Source of the DNA: Mycolicibacterium stellerae
GTDB taxonomy: Bacteria; Actinomycetota; Actinomycetes; Mycobacteriales; Mycobacteriaceae
Direction of reading: 5' to 3'
Length of the DNA: 64,000 bases
NCBI RefSeq assembly: GCF_003719305.1
Contig: NZ_RARC01000032.1
Location: 1-64,000 of the forward strand
Position numbers and translations under genes: made by a program. Under the pieces are notes generated by a model that did no database searches, was not told the origin of the DNA, and saw only the letters and a list, made by a program, of their open reading frames with translations. This document shows positions 34,884 through 44,082 of the stretch, one piece after another; the first letter of the stretch is position 1, and each line of letters starts with the position of its first letter.

Positions 34884-36626
34884 ATGCTCCTGGCACTGCT
34901 GCGGCAGTACGTGCGGCCGTATCGCTGGCCGCTCGCTGCCGTGGCGGTGTTCCAGATCATCAGCACGCTCGCCTCGCTGTACCTGCCGACGGTCAACGCG
35001 GCGATCATCGATGACGGCGTGGCCAAGGGCGACACCGGCACCATTGTCGAACTGGGCGGCGTGATGCTCGCAGTCACCGGGTTGCAGGTGGTCTGCGCCG
35101 TCGGGGCGGTGTACTTCGGTTCGCGCGCCGCCATGGGCTTCGGCCGTGACCTGCGATCGGCCATTTTCCACCACGTGACGGGATTCTCCACGGCCGAGAC
35201 GGCACGGTTCGGGGCGCCGTCCCTGCTGACGCGCACCACCAACGACGTCCAGCAAGTCCAACTGCTGGTCCAGCTGACCTGCACCATGCTGATCACCGCG
35301 CCGATCATGTCGATCGGCGGCATCTTCATGGCGGTACATCAGGACGCCGGGCTGTCGTGGCTGTTGCTGGTCAGCGTTCCCGTTCTGGCGCTGGCCAACT
35401 ACTGGGTGGTGTCGCACCTGCTGCCGATTTTCCGCGGGATGCAGCGGCTCATCGACGGGATCAACCGGGTCATGCGCGAGCAGCTGTCGGGTATCCGGGT
35501 GATCCGCGCCTTCGCCCGAGAGCCCTTCGAACGCAAGCGATTCGCCGAGGCGAACCAGGCGTTGTCGGACACCGCGCTGACCGCCGGTCGTTGGCAGGCG
35601 TTGATGTTGCCCATCACCACACTGGTGATCAACGTCTCCAGCGTCGCGCTGATCTGGTTCGGCGGCATGCGGATCGACGCCGGTCAAATGCAGGTGGGCT
35701 CGCTGATCGCGTTCCTGTCCTACTTCATGCAGATCCTGATGGCGGTGCTGCTCGCGACGTTCATCCTTGTCCTCCTGCCACGGGCGGCCGCGTGTGCGGA
35801 ACGGATCACCGAGGTGCTGTCGACCGAGCCGGTGATCACCAGCCCCGCCGAACCCGTCCGACCGGAAACCGTCGACGGCGCGATCAGCCTGACCAACGCC
35901 ACGTTCTGTTACCCGGGTGCCGATAAGCCTGTCCTGCAAGATGTTTCGTTGACCGCACGGCCCGGTACCACGACCGCGATCGTCGGGTCGACGGGATCGG
36001 GAAAGTCGACGCTTGTATCGCTGATCTGCCGGCTGTACGACGTGACTTCCGGGGTCGTGCGCGTCGACGACATCGACGTGCGCGACTACGACACCGAGCA
36101 GCTGTGGACATCGATCGGACTGGTCCCGCAACGCGGTTACCTGTTCTCCGGAACCGTCGCCGAGAACCTGCGCTTCGGCAAGTCCGACGCGACCGACGAC
36201 GAGATGTGGGAAGCGTTGCGGGTGGCGGCGGCGGACGGATTCGTGCGCGCCAACGCCGACGGCCTCGAAATGCCCGTCGCCCAGGGCGGAATCAACTTCT
36301 CCGGCGGCCAGCGGCAGCGGCTGGCCATCGCCCGCGCCGTCATCCGCAGGCCTGCGATCTATCTGTTCGACGACGCGTTCTCCGCGCTCGACGTTCACAC
36401 CGATGCCCGGGTCAGGGCCGCGCTGAGCGAGGTCTCCGCAGACGCCACGGTCGTCATCGTGGCGCAACGGATTTCGACAGTGGCCACGGCCGATCAGATC
36501 GTCGTCATCGACGACGGCAAGGTGGTGGGCATCGGAACGCATGAGTCGCTGCTGGCCGACTGTCCCACGTATGCCGAGTTCGCGGACTCCCAGGCGGTCG
36601 GCGCAGGCATCGGTGGCAGTCCGTGA
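34884..36626 (+). CDS. ABC exporter half-transporter with degenerate NBD (Rv1273c-like)
   Basis: 580 residues: six-span exporter TMD then NBD. Walker A GSTGSGKST and signature FSGGQRQR are intact, but the Walker B acid is Asp (LFDDAFSALD, where Glu is usual) and the H-loop His is Gln (VAQRIST). The site it builds is therefore the degenerate one of a heterodimer with the next gene. Start ATG 34884 agrees with the M. tuberculosis homologue (MLLALLRQ). The stop overlaps the partner start. Substrate unknown; lipid-like compounds are usual for this group. Confidence 0.92.
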   Translation: MLLALLRQYVRPYRWPLAAVAVFQIISTLASLYLPTVNAAIIDDGVAKGDTGTIVELGGVMLAVTGLQVVCAVGAVYFGSRAAMGFGRDLRSAIFHHVTGFSTAETARFGAPSLLTRTTNDVQQVQLLVQLTCTMLITAPIMSIGGIFMAVHQDAGLSWLLLVSVPVLALANYWVVSHLLPIFRGMQRLIDGINRVMREQLSGIRVIRAFAREPFERKRFAEANQALSDTALTAGRWQALMLPITTLVINVSSVALIWFGGMRIDAGQMQVGSLIAFLSYFMQILMAVLLATFILVLLPRAAACAERITEVLSTEPVITSPAEPVRPETVDGAISLTNATFCYPGADKPVLQDVSLTARPGTTTAIVGSTGSGKSTLVSLICRLYDVTSGVVRVDDIDVRDYDTEQLWTSIGLVPQRGYLFSGTVAENLRFGKSDATDDEMWEALRVAAADGFVRANADGLEMPVAQGGINFSGGQRQRLAIARAVIRRPAIYLFDDAFSALDVHTDARVRAALSEVSADATVVIVAQRISTVATADQIVVIDDGKVVGIGTHESLLADCPTYAEFADSQAVGAGIGGSP

Positions 36627-38527
36627 CCCCGCCCCTTGGACGCCCGATCCGCGGCATGGTGCAGGCGCCGACGGAACGCTCCCGCGACTTCAAGGGCTCA
36701 GCGATCCGGCTGGTGAAGCGCTTGACCCCGCAGCGCGGCCCGACCGCGGCGGTGATCATGCTCGGTGTCGGCGGCATCGCGATCGGTGTCGTCGGTCCGC
36801 GCATCCTCGGGCATGCCACCGACCTGTTGTTCAACGGTGTGATCGGCCGCCAACTGCCCGCGGGCATCACCAAGGAACAGGCCGTCGCGGCTGCCCGGGC
36901 TCGCGGCGACAACACGTTCGCCGACCTCTTGTCGGGGATGAACGTGGTGCCGGGTGATGGCGTCGATTTCGCGGCCATCGGCCGAACGCTGATGCTGGCC
37001 CTCGCGTTGTATCTGGTTGCCGCGCTGCTGCTCTGGATTCAGGCCCGACTTCTCAACGTCGTGGTGCAGCGGACCATGGTCGCGTTGAGGTCGGATGTCG
37101 AAGACAAACTGCATCGACTACCGCTTTCGTATTTCGACACCCGGCAGCGAGGCGAGGTGTTGAGCCGCGTCACCAACGACGTCGACAACATCTCGACGTC
37201 GCTGTCGATGACCATCAGCCAACTGCTCACGTCGCTGCTCACCGTCCTCGCCGTCCTGGTGATGATGTTGACGATCTCGCCGCTGCTGACGCTGCTCACG
37301 GTCGTCACCGTGCCGTTGTCGTTGTTCGTCACCCGCGAGATCGCGCGCCGGTCGCAGCGGTTGTTCGTCGCGCAGTGGGCCAACACCGGGCGGCTCAACG
37401 CCCACATCGAGGAGACCTACAGCGGCTTCAACCTGGTCAAGACATTCGGCCACCGGGCGCTGGCGGAGGAGCAGTTCCGCGAGCGCAACGCCGATGTCTA
37501 CCACTCCAGCCGCGGCGCGCAGTTTTTCTCCGGGCTGGTCGGGCCCGCCACCACCTTCGTCGGCAACCTGAGCTATGTCGCGGTCGCGGTGGTCGGCGGT
37601 ATCCAGGTCGCCACCGGCCAGATCACCCTTGGCAGCATCCAGGCCTTCATCCAGTACGTGCGGCAGTTCAACCAGCCGCTGACCCAGGTCGCGGGCATGT
37701 ACAACACGCTGCAGTCCGGCATCGCCAGCGCCGAGCGGGTGTTCGATCTACTCGACGCCGACGAGGAGCCCCCGGATGAGCCTGCGCCGCTGCCGTCGCC
37801 CGACGGACAACGCGGCCGCGTGCAGTTCGAGCACGTCAACTTCGCCTACCGGCAGGGCACGCCGGTCATAGAGGACCTGTCGCTGGTCGCCGAGCCCGGC
37901 AGCACCGTCGCGATCGTCGGCCCGACCGGGGCGGGCAAGACGACGTTGGTGAACCTGCTGATGCGGTTCTACGACGTCGACTCGGGTCGGATCCTGGTCG
38001 ACGGCGTCGACATCTCGACAGTCAGCCGGGAATCGCTGCGGTCGCGGATCGGGATGGTGCTGCAGGACACTTGGCTGTTCGGCGGCACGATCTTCGAGAA
38101 CATCGCCTACGGCAGGCCAGAAGCCGATGAGGACGAAGTCGTCGAGGCGGCAAGGGCCGCCTACGTGGACCGGTTCGTGCACACACTGCCCGACGGCTAC
38201 GACACCAGGGTGAGCGACGACGGCGGCAACATCAGCGCAGGCGAGAAGCAGCTGGTCACCATCGCCCGCGCGTTCCTGGCCCGCCCGCAGCTTCTGATCC
38301 TCGACGAAGCGACCAGCTCGGTCGACACCAGGACCGAGCTGCTGATCCAGCACGCGATGGTCGAGCTTCGCCGAGACCGGACCAGCTTCATCATCGCCCA
38401 CCGGCTGTCGACGATCCGCGACGCCGACCAGATCCTGGTGATGGAGGAAGGCCGGATCGTCGAACGCGGCAGCCACGCCGAGCTGCTGGCGCGCAGGGGC
38501 GAATACTGGGCGATGGCGCAGGCTTAG
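36623..38527 (+). CDS. ABC exporter half-transporter with catalytic NBD (Rv1272c-like)
   Basis: 634 residues from GTG 36623, overlapping the partner stop as GTGA. TMD with six spans plus an extra ~60-residue region between the first two spans (residues ~70-110), then an NBD with Walker A GPTGAGKTT, canonical Walker B LILDEATSSVD and H-loop AHRLST, but a degenerate signature ISAGEKQL. Combined with its partner this gives one catalytic and one degenerate ATP site, as in TM287/288-type heterodimers. The M. tuberculosis homologue has been linked in the literature to long-chain fatty acid handling. Confidence 0.93.
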   Translation: MTPPLGRPIRGMVQAPTERSRDFKGSAIRLVKRLTPQRGPTAAVIMLGVGGIAIGVVGPRILGHATDLLFNGVIGRQLPAGITKEQAVAAARARGDNTFADLLSGMNVVPGDGVDFAAIGRTLMLALALYLVAALLLWIQARLLNVVVQRTMVALRSDVEDKLHRLPLSYFDTRQRGEVLSRVTNDVDNISTSLSMTISQLLTSLLTVLAVLVMMLTISPLLTLLTVVTVPLSLFVTREIARRSQRLFVAQWANTGRLNAHIEETYSGFNLVKTFGHRALAEEQFRERNADVYHSSRGAQFFSGLVGPATTFVGNLSYVAVAVVGGIQVATGQITLGSIQAFIQYVRQFNQPLTQVAGMYNTLQSGIASAERVFDLLDADEEPPDEPAPLPSPDGQRGRVQFEHVNFAYRQGTPVIEDLSLVAEPGSTVAIVGPTGAGKTTLVNLLMRFYDVDSGRILVDGVDISTVSRESLRSRIGMVLQDTWLFGGTIFENIAYGRPEADEDEVVEAARAAYVDRFVHTLPDGYDTRVSDDGGNISAGEKQLVTIARAFLARPQLLILDEATSSVDTRTELLIQHAMVELRRDRTSFIIAHRLSTIRDADQILVMEEGRIVERGSHAELLARRGEYWAMAQA

Positions 38528-38553
38528 CGGGCGTGACTACTCGCGGGGCGACC

Positions 38554-40005
38554 CTACGCAAAGACTGGCGGGCGGCGATCGCCGAGGCCGCCTTTGCGTT
38601 CGAGCAATGCGCCGAGCCGCAGAATGGTCGACTCGTCAAACCACTTCGAGACGAGTTGAATTCCTATCGGCAGGTTCTCGGAACTGAAGCCGTATGGCAC
38701 TGAAATTGCAGGCAGCCCAGTCAGGTTGAAGGGTGACGTGGCATCCATTATGTGCGTCCATGGCACGGAGACCCCGTTGACGACGAGTTCGAGCGCCCCG
38801 TGCGGCGTGGCGGTCATGGGATTCACCGGGCAGAGCAGGACGTCGAAGTCGCGGAAGTAACCGGCGAACGCGGACCTCAAGGTCTCCGATGTCGCCCTGG
38901 CGGCGTGGAGTTGGGTGAATGTGGGGTCCTCCATAGCGACAATGCCGGAACCGGTCGCGAACAGTTCGCGTTCACGCCCAGCCGCCAATGTCTTGACGTA
39001 CGGCACCAGCTGTCCGTAGAAGAACGTCATCACCGCGGTCAGTGCGTCGGTCTGCTCGAGGAATGGCGCGCCAATCTGCTCGACTCGGCAGCCCAGGTCG
39101 GCGAGTCGCGATGCCGCGTCGGCGACAGCGGTGGTGATCTCAGGATCCACCGGCCCGAAAGCATCGTCGGATACCCAGCCGACCCGGATGGTCTGACCGG
39201 CGATCCGTGTGCTGGCCGAGTCGATGTCCTTGGCGTGCACAGCATATCCGTCGATACCATCAGGGCCGCTGAGCACGGAGTATCCAAGCGCTATGTCGCG
39301 CACCGTGCGGGCCATCGGGCCGACATGAAACCAGGCCGACGTCATCGGTGCGAAGTGGCCGGTGAAGGGGATGCGACCGTGGGTGGCCTTGAGGGCGGCT
39401 ATCCCGGTGAACGCGGCGGGGCCTCGCAGGGAGATCGCGACGTCGCTGCCGATGCCGATCGGCGACATGCCTGCCGCGATCGCGGCGGACTCTCCGCCTG
39501 AGGAGCCACCGGGGGTGCGGTCGAGGTTCCACGGGTTGTTGGTGCGGCCGGTCACCAGGTTGTCGGTTTCAGTCCATGCCGAGAATTCGGGGAGGTTGGT
39601 CTTCGCGAGGAGGATTCCGCCTGCGGCTTTGAACCGCGCCGCCGCAGTGCTGTCGGCCTCGGGGACGAAGCCGGCGAACAACTTGGTGCCGTGTTGGGTG
39701 GGAACGCCTGCGGTGTCGAGAGAGTCCTTCACGGTCACCGGAACACCGTGCAGCGGGCCCAATTCGGCACCATTGGCGACTGCGGCGTCGGCGGCATCGG
39801 CGGCGCGCAGGGCGTCGTCGGCCAGCAGGGTGACGACGGCGTTGATCTTCGGATTGACGTCGGCGATGCGATCCAGATGCGCCTGTACAACCTCGCGGGA
39901 TGACGCACGCTTGGCGGCGATCAGTGCCGCAAGGGCGGTCGCGTCCTGATAATGCAGAGGTTCTGAAGTCCGGCTGGTGACGGGGTCGGGCAATGTGGTG
40001 GTCAT
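38554..40005 (-). CDS. Amidase-signature family hydrolase
   Basis: 483 residues with the amidase signature Ser-Ser-Lys machinery: Lys in VTVKDSLD, the GGSSGGESAAIAAG serine and the nucleophile Ser in GSDVAISLRGPA, where the usual DxGGSIR has Ala-Ile in place of Gly-Gly. Hydrolyses an amide or related C-N bond; substrate unknown. ATG 40005 overlaps the stop of the SnoaL-like gene (ATGA). Third gene of a DUF302/SnoaL/amidase operon that may be controlled by the nearby HxlR regulator. It is not the amiB2 orthologue, which is at 52428. Confidence 0.9.
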   Translation of the reverse strand: MTTTLPDPVTSRTSEPLHYQDATALAALIAAKRASSREVVQAHLDRIADVNPKINAVVTLLADDALRAADAADAAVANGAELGPLHGVPVTVKDSLDTAGVPTQHGTKLFAGFVPEADSTAAARFKAAGGILLAKTNLPEFSAWTETDNLVTGRTNNPWNLDRTPGGSSGGESAAIAAGMSPIGIGSDVAISLRGPAAFTGIAALKATHGRIPFTGHFAPMTSAWFHVGPMARTVRDIALGYSVLSGPDGIDGYAVHAKDIDSASTRIAGQTIRVGWVSDDAFGPVDPEITTAVADAASRLADLGCRVEQIGAPFLEQTDALTAVMTFFYGQLVPYVKTLAAGRERELFATGSGIVAMEDPTFTQLHAARATSETLRSAFAGYFRDFDVLLCPVNPMTATPHGALELVVNGVSVPWTHIMDATSPFNLTGLPAISVPYGFSSENLPIGIQLVSKWFDESTILRLGALLERKGGLGDRRPPVFA

Positions 40006-40436
40006 GACTTCGTCCTCGCCAAGGTCGCCTCATCCTCGGGCATATAGCTGAAGTACTCAGGGCCCAGCCATTCCTTCACGGATGGGTACATCGCCGTTCG
40101 GAACAATTCCACGGCAGGCAGCGGTCGGTAGGCAGCGACCCTCTTCCGGATCAGCCCTCGGTCGTCATCCTCGATGAGTTCCAGGATCTCGAGATCGCGG
40201 CCGTCGATCTGCCCCTGCCACTGCAGGAATGTGGTGCGCTCGTCGAGCTTGTCCTCCCGCACGTAGCGGCCGGAACGCAGGTTTGACGAGAGTGCCCAGA
40301 TGCGGCCGATCAGTTCGCGGCCGGTGACGACCTTGGTCAGGATCGGGGTGTGGAATTCGATGTCGTCGGACAGAAGTGCAGAAACCTCGTGGGGGGTGTT
40401 GTTTCCCCGCTCTCTGAGTGCGCGCAATGGATGCAT
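40002..40436 (-). CDS. SnoaL/NTF2-like protein
   Basis: 144 residues from ATG 40436 (AAAGG eight bases before). The pattern ALSSNLRSGRYVREDKLDE, LQWQGQIDGRDLEILELIEDD and KRVAAYRPLPAVELFRTAMYP fits a small cone-shaped NTF2-like fold, used by isomerases, dehydratases and binding proteins. No catalytic residue can be named with confidence. Between a DUF302-like gene (10 bp gap) and the amidase (overlap), suggesting one catabolic or detoxifying pathway. Confidence 0.78.
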   Translation of the reverse strand: MHPLRALRERGNNTPHEVSALLSDDIEFHTPILTKVVTGRELIGRIWALSSNLRSGRYVREDKLDERTTFLQWQGQIDGRDLEILELIEDDDRGLIRKRVAAYRPLPAVELFRTAMYPSVKEWLGPEYFSYMPEDEATLARTKS

Positions 40437-40446
40437 GACAGGCCTT

Positions 40447-40983
40447 TCACACCGAGTGGATGGGGAGTGACTCTTTGAGAACCGGCGGCACGTCGACACC
40501 CATCGCGGACAACACCGCGGCGACCTTGCCGTCCAACTCTCTTCCGACAGCGGCAACTTCCGCACTATCGCCCAGACTGTCGAACAATGTGCTCGGCTGG
40601 TCGATGACCAAGACACCCTGGCCGTCGTCGTCCGCGTGTATCAACAGGCGCAGGGGCGCATAGAGCATTGCCGCGGGCTCATGCCGATACATGCGCTCGG
40701 CGATCGTGTGGTTGCCCGCAAGATACTCGATTCCTGGGCGGTCGGTTCCCGACGTGCGCATGTACGCCAGCACGTCGATCGAGGCGAAACGCATCAGTCC
40801 CAATGGCGCGACGGCGTCGCAAAGTGCGAGGTTGTCCTCCCAACTCTGCAGGGACTGGAACCGTTCCGGCTCAATGGGCGGCACGACGCGCTCGAAATCT
40901 GCAACAGCCTCTTCGTACGGTCGACCGAGCGGCAGGTGTAGCCGCCGTATCGAATGATCTGTGGTGGTTGCACTTCTCGTCAC
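40447..40983 (-). CDS. DUF302-like protein
   Basis: 178 residues from GTG 40983 behind GAGGAAAG. The region PAAMLYAPLRLLIHADDDGQGVLVIDQPSTLFDSLG resembles the DUF302 domain core; the N-terminal half (PYEEAVADFERVVPP ... SWEDNLALCDAVAPL) is less familiar. Soluble, no signal. First gene of the operon ending with the amidase. Function unknown. Two tandem 11-bp repeats lie directly upstream of its ribosome site. Confidence 0.7.
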   Translation of the reverse strand: MTRSATTTDHSIRRLHLPLGRPYEEAVADFERVVPPIEPERFQSLQSWEDNLALCDAVAPLGLMRFASIDVLAYMRTSGTDRPGIEYLAGNHTIAERMYRHEPAAMLYAPLRLLIHADDDGQGVLVIDQPSTLFDSLGDSAEVAAVGRELDGKVAAVLSAMGVDVPPVLKESLPIHSV

Positions 40984-40996
40984 GATTGCTTTCCTC

Positions 40997-41018
40997 TCGG
41001 ATTACCGTCGGATTACCG
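40997..41018. repeat. Tandem 11-bp repeat upstream of the DUF302 gene
   Basis: TCGGATTACCG occurs twice with no spacer, i.e. one helical turn apart, 14 bp before the GTG start. A regulator site or an RNA leader element are possible. Confidence 0.5.
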
Positions 41019-41125
41019 GCATCAACGAGGCGACCGTGTCTGCGGCCACCGAAAATCGGCCGCATGCCGGACGGCCGTCGACGTCGATTGCCCTGGCTAT
41101 GCGGGTCTTTCGAAACCGACATTAC

Positions 41126-41144
41126 AACTTCAATGAATGAAGTT
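41126..41144. promoter_or_regulatory. Operator-like palindrome upstream of the amidase operon
   Basis: AACTTCA-ATGAA-TGAAGTT is a perfect 7-bp inverted repeat with 5-bp spacer. Its core, read on the minus strand as TTCATTCATTGAA, recurs with one change at 41766-41778 before the HxlR gene. It lies in the 230-bp region between HxlR and the DUF302 gene, where no other gene is seen. Confidence 0.6.
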
Positions 41145-41213
41145 CAAGAGCAGATCCGAAGGTCGAGGTGCGGTGAGGCATGGGCATGGCGGCTCTAGAT
41201 GCACACCACGGCG

Positions 41214-41741
41214 TCAAGCGACTTCAGTAAGGGGCTCGAGCATCCGGTGCGGGCGCGTCAACAGCCTGCTGACCCGATCGTCGCGGCCGGCGGCCTTTGG
41301 TTCCGATGCCCTGGGGTGCACCTCCAGATCGCGCGGCGAGGGAACCGTGCCGCAACGTCCACAGTTGCCCAACGGAGTGAGCTGGCCGCCGCATCCATAA
41401 TGCACGATGGGTCGACGCAGTTCCTCCGTCACGTAATACTCGTTGCCCCAGTGCATCATTGCCCACACGATGGGCCAGAGCTGTTCACCCTTCGGAGTCA
41501 GCAGATACTCGTCCCTGCCACTCGTGCCGATCGACGTCGCCAATATTTCGTGGTCGACGAGCAGCTTCAAACGCTCCGTCAGAACAGCAGATGGGATGTC
41601 CAGATGCGCGCGGAAGTCCGTGAACCGTTGAACACCGTAAAACGCATCACGGACGATCAGAAGGGTCCATCGCTCACCAACCACTTCGAGTGAACGTGCA
41701 ACGGGACAGATCTCCTTGTCGTACTCGCGTCGTAGGGCCAT
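41214..41741 (-). CDS. HxlR-family transcriptional regulator
   Basis: 175 residues from ATG 41741 (MALRREYDKE). Winged-helix HxlR core: CPVARSLEVVGERWTLLIVRDAFYG, RFTDFRAHLDIPSAVLTERLKLL and YLLTPKGEQLWPIV, then a C-terminal Cys-containing zinc-ribbon-like tail (HYGCGGQ ... NCGRCGTV). The alternative ATG 41774 would place the operator-like repeat inside the coding region, so the shorter start is preferred. It lies between the amidase operon and a divergent molybdopterin oxidoreductase; matching sequence motifs near both suggest it controls them and itself. Confidence 0.9.
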   Translation of the reverse strand: MALRREYDKEICPVARSLEVVGERWTLLIVRDAFYGVQRFTDFRAHLDIPSAVLTERLKLLVDHEILATSIGTSGRDEYLLTPKGEQLWPIVWAMMHWGNEYYVTEELRRPIVHYGCGGQLTPLGNCGRCGTVPSPRDLEVHPRASEPKAAGRDDRVSRLLTRPHRMLEPLTEVA

Positions 41742-41765
41742 ATTGCGAGTGTACGTCAGATGTGA

Positions 41766-41778
41766 TTCATTCATCGAA
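41766..41778. promoter_or_regulatory. Operator-like motif upstream of HxlR and the oxidoreductase
   Basis: TTCATTCATCGAA differs in one base from the core of the palindrome at 41126-41144 read on the other strand. It is 25 bp before the HxlR start and about 110 bp before the divergent oxidoreductase. Confidence 0.55.
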
Positions 41779-41886
41779 CTATTGCCGAGCAGGGGCTGGT
41801 GTCGATTTGGGGACCCGTCGACCGGCGATGCAAGCGATCCGCTTAAACGCAACGACCGCACACCAATTGAGGCAGGATGTCCTCCT

Positions 41887-44082
41887 ATGAGTACCAGGAC
41901 GGTGCACACGTTCTGCCGATACTGCCTCGCGTCGTGCGGCATCGAGGTCACGGTCGACGGCAACACCGTCACGAAGATCTCGGCCGACAAGCAGAACCCA
42001 CACACCTGGCGGGACTTCTGCGCCAAGGGCCGAACCGCCAACCAACTCGTCGAGCACCCCCGTCGCATCCTGGAGCCGATGCGTCGGGTCGGCGACACGT
42101 ACGTCGAAGCCACGTGGGATGAGGCGATCGCTGACATCGCCACTCGAATGAACGCGGCGATCGACGTCGGCGGGCCCGACGCCGTCGGCGCCTACTACGG
42201 CAACCCCGCGGGCTTCTCGTCGTCCAACATCATCTTCTTCAACGGCTGGCTGGACGCGATCGGCACACACAGCCGCTACTCCGTCGGCTCGGTCGACCAG
42301 AACGCGATGCACGTCGTCGCGTCCGCGATGTATGGCTCGATGCTGATGGCGCCGGTGTCCGATATCGACAACTGCGACTACTTCCTGCTGGTGGGCACCA
42401 ATCCCGCTGTCAGCGCATGGAATTGGCTGGAGACCGTTCCCGGCGGCTGGAAACGGGCGCTGGAGCGCAGGCGGCAGGGCGCGAAAATCGTCGTCGTCGA
42501 TCCATTGCGCACCGAAACCGTCGAGAAGGCCGACGTGCACCTGGCGCTGCGGCCGGGACAAGATTGGGCGCTGTTGTTGGCGATGGTCAAAGTCGTGCTC
42601 GACGAGGGCTTGGAGCACAAGGAGGACTGTGCCGACCTCGCCACCGGCATCGGGGAACTGCGCACCTTGGTCGCGCAAGCGGATCTCGACGATCTCGCGT
42701 CGCGCTGCGACCTTCCTCGTGCCGATATCGAGCAGGTAGCAAGGGATTTCGCCACCGCGTCGCGGGCGATGGTCGTCACCCGAACGGGGGTATCGATGCA
42801 TCTCGCGGGGACCATCGCCGAGTGGCTCGGGCACGTGCTCAACGTGATCACCGGGCGGATGGACCGACCGGGCGGCAGGCGCTTCGAGCCCGGCTACGTC
42901 GACGCCATCGGGTTGTCCGGCCGGATCAAAGCAAGACCGCACCACAGCAGGCTGCGCGGCCGTGAGATGGTCGCCGGCGCCCATGCACTCAGCGAATTGC
43001 CCGACGAGATAACAACTCCCGGCCCTGGCCAGATCCGCGCGATGGTGATCAACTGTGGCAATCCCGTGGTATCCGGGCCCGACGGGCGAAAGCTGGACGA
43101 GGCTTTCGCGCAGCTGGACCTGTTGGTGGCCATCGACTTCGTGCAGCGCGAAAGCCACCGGCACGCGCACTGGCTGTTGCCTGCCGTGCACTGGCTCGAA
43201 CGCGACGACCTGCTTGCGTTCACCAGCAATATGCACGACGAGCCGTACCTGCAGTTCGGGCCGAAAGCCGTCGAACCGCCACCGGGTGCGCGTCAGGAGT
43301 GGCGGATCTTCACCGACCTCGCCATCGCGATGCGCAAACCTCTGTTCAATGCGAGGGGCGTCAACACCTTCATCAGGGCCAGCCGGCGGATCGCCCGCAC
43401 AACGCGCAAGCCGCTTCTGGAGTTCGGTCCGCACTGGATCGACCGACTGGTGTTGGCGACCGGACGAAAGTTCAACGGCCGCAGGATCAAGTGGCGCGAC
43501 GTGATGGCCCATCCACACGGATGGGTGCTGGGCCCACGGGAGTTCGGGCATTTCAGGGCGGCGTTGCGGACGGCCGACAAGAAGGTGCACGCCGCGCCGC
43601 CGGAGTTCGTCGAACGTGCGCGTGAGCTGCTCGCCGAGCCCCATCCGGTGGCGCCAGAGCGCTACCCGTTCCAATTGGCGGGCCGGCGCAGCCGCCACGC
43701 GATGAACTCATGGCTCAACGAGCTGCCGGGCCTGCATCCGTCGGGCAAGAGGAACGAGGTCGTCATTCACCCTGATGACGCCGCAGCGCTGGGTGTCGGC
43801 GACGGCGACCGGGTCCGGGTCTTCTCGCCGGTCGGCGAGATCGAGCTGCCCGCGACGATCAGCAAGCAGCCGCGCCACGGCGTTGTCGTCGTCGACCACG
43901 GCTGGGGCTCAAGGATTTTCGATCCACGCGGCGGCGCTACGGCGGAGTCGTTCGGCGCCAACCGCAACCTGCTCGTCGACGGCGGCCCTGTCGACCCCTT
44001 GTCGCAGACCTCGGCGCTGAGTTCGTCCTACGTCGGCGTCGAACGCGTTGGCCGACTCAGACCTGAGGCCCCTCTGACCTGA
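41887..44082 (+). CDS. Molybdopterin-dependent oxidoreductase (DMSO-reductase superfamily)
   Basis: 731 residues from ATG 41887. An N-terminal [4Fe-4S] motif CRYCLASC plus C44 (FCAKG), then the bis-MGD domains (NPAVSAWNWLE, VVVDPLRTET, INCGNPVVSG) and a C-terminal cofactor-binding domain (MNSWLNELP, GDGDRVRVFSP, NLLVDGGPVDPLS). At the position that often supplies a Cys/Sec molybdenum ligand there is Ser in VGSVDQ. No Tat signal, so cytoplasmic. Substrate unknown. Divergent from the HxlR regulator; its 3' end overlaps the convergent downstream gene by 26 bp. Confidence 0.9.
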   Translation: MSTRTVHTFCRYCLASCGIEVTVDGNTVTKISADKQNPHTWRDFCAKGRTANQLVEHPRRILEPMRRVGDTYVEATWDEAIADIATRMNAAIDVGGPDAVGAYYGNPAGFSSSNIIFFNGWLDAIGTHSRYSVGSVDQNAMHVVASAMYGSMLMAPVSDIDNCDYFLLVGTNPAVSAWNWLETVPGGWKRALERRRQGAKIVVVDPLRTETVEKADVHLALRPGQDWALLLAMVKVVLDEGLEHKEDCADLATGIGELRTLVAQADLDDLASRCDLPRADIEQVARDFATASRAMVVTRTGVSMHLAGTIAEWLGHVLNVITGRMDRPGGRRFEPGYVDAIGLSGRIKARPHHSRLRGREMVAGAHALSELPDEITTPGPGQIRAMVINCGNPVVSGPDGRKLDEAFAQLDLLVAIDFVQRESHRHAHWLLPAVHWLERDDLLAFTSNMHDEPYLQFGPKAVEPPPGARQEWRIFTDLAIAMRKPLFNARGVNTFIRASRRIARTTRKPLLEFGPHWIDRLVLATGRKFNGRRIKWRDVMAHPHGWVLGPREFGHFRAALRTADKKVHAAPPEFVERARELLAEPHPVAPERYPFQLAGRRSRHAMNSWLNELPGLHPSGKRNEVVIHPDDAAALGVGDGDRVRVFSPVGEIELPATISKQPRHGVVVVDHGWGSRIFDPRGGATAESFGANRNLLVDGGPVDPLSQTSALSSSYVGVERVGRLRPEAPLT

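Noticed and set aside
34815..36542. Long open frame (575 codons) antisense to the Rv1273c-like exporter gene
   Set aside because: His/Arg/Gln/Asp-rich composition typical of the antisense frame of a GC-rich gene; no start context and the sense strand has clear ABC motifs.
41779..43698. Long open frame (639 codons) antisense to the molybdopterin oxidoreductase
   Set aside because: Mirror frame of a strongly supported gene; composition is Arg/His/Val/Asp-skewed and no family is recognisable.
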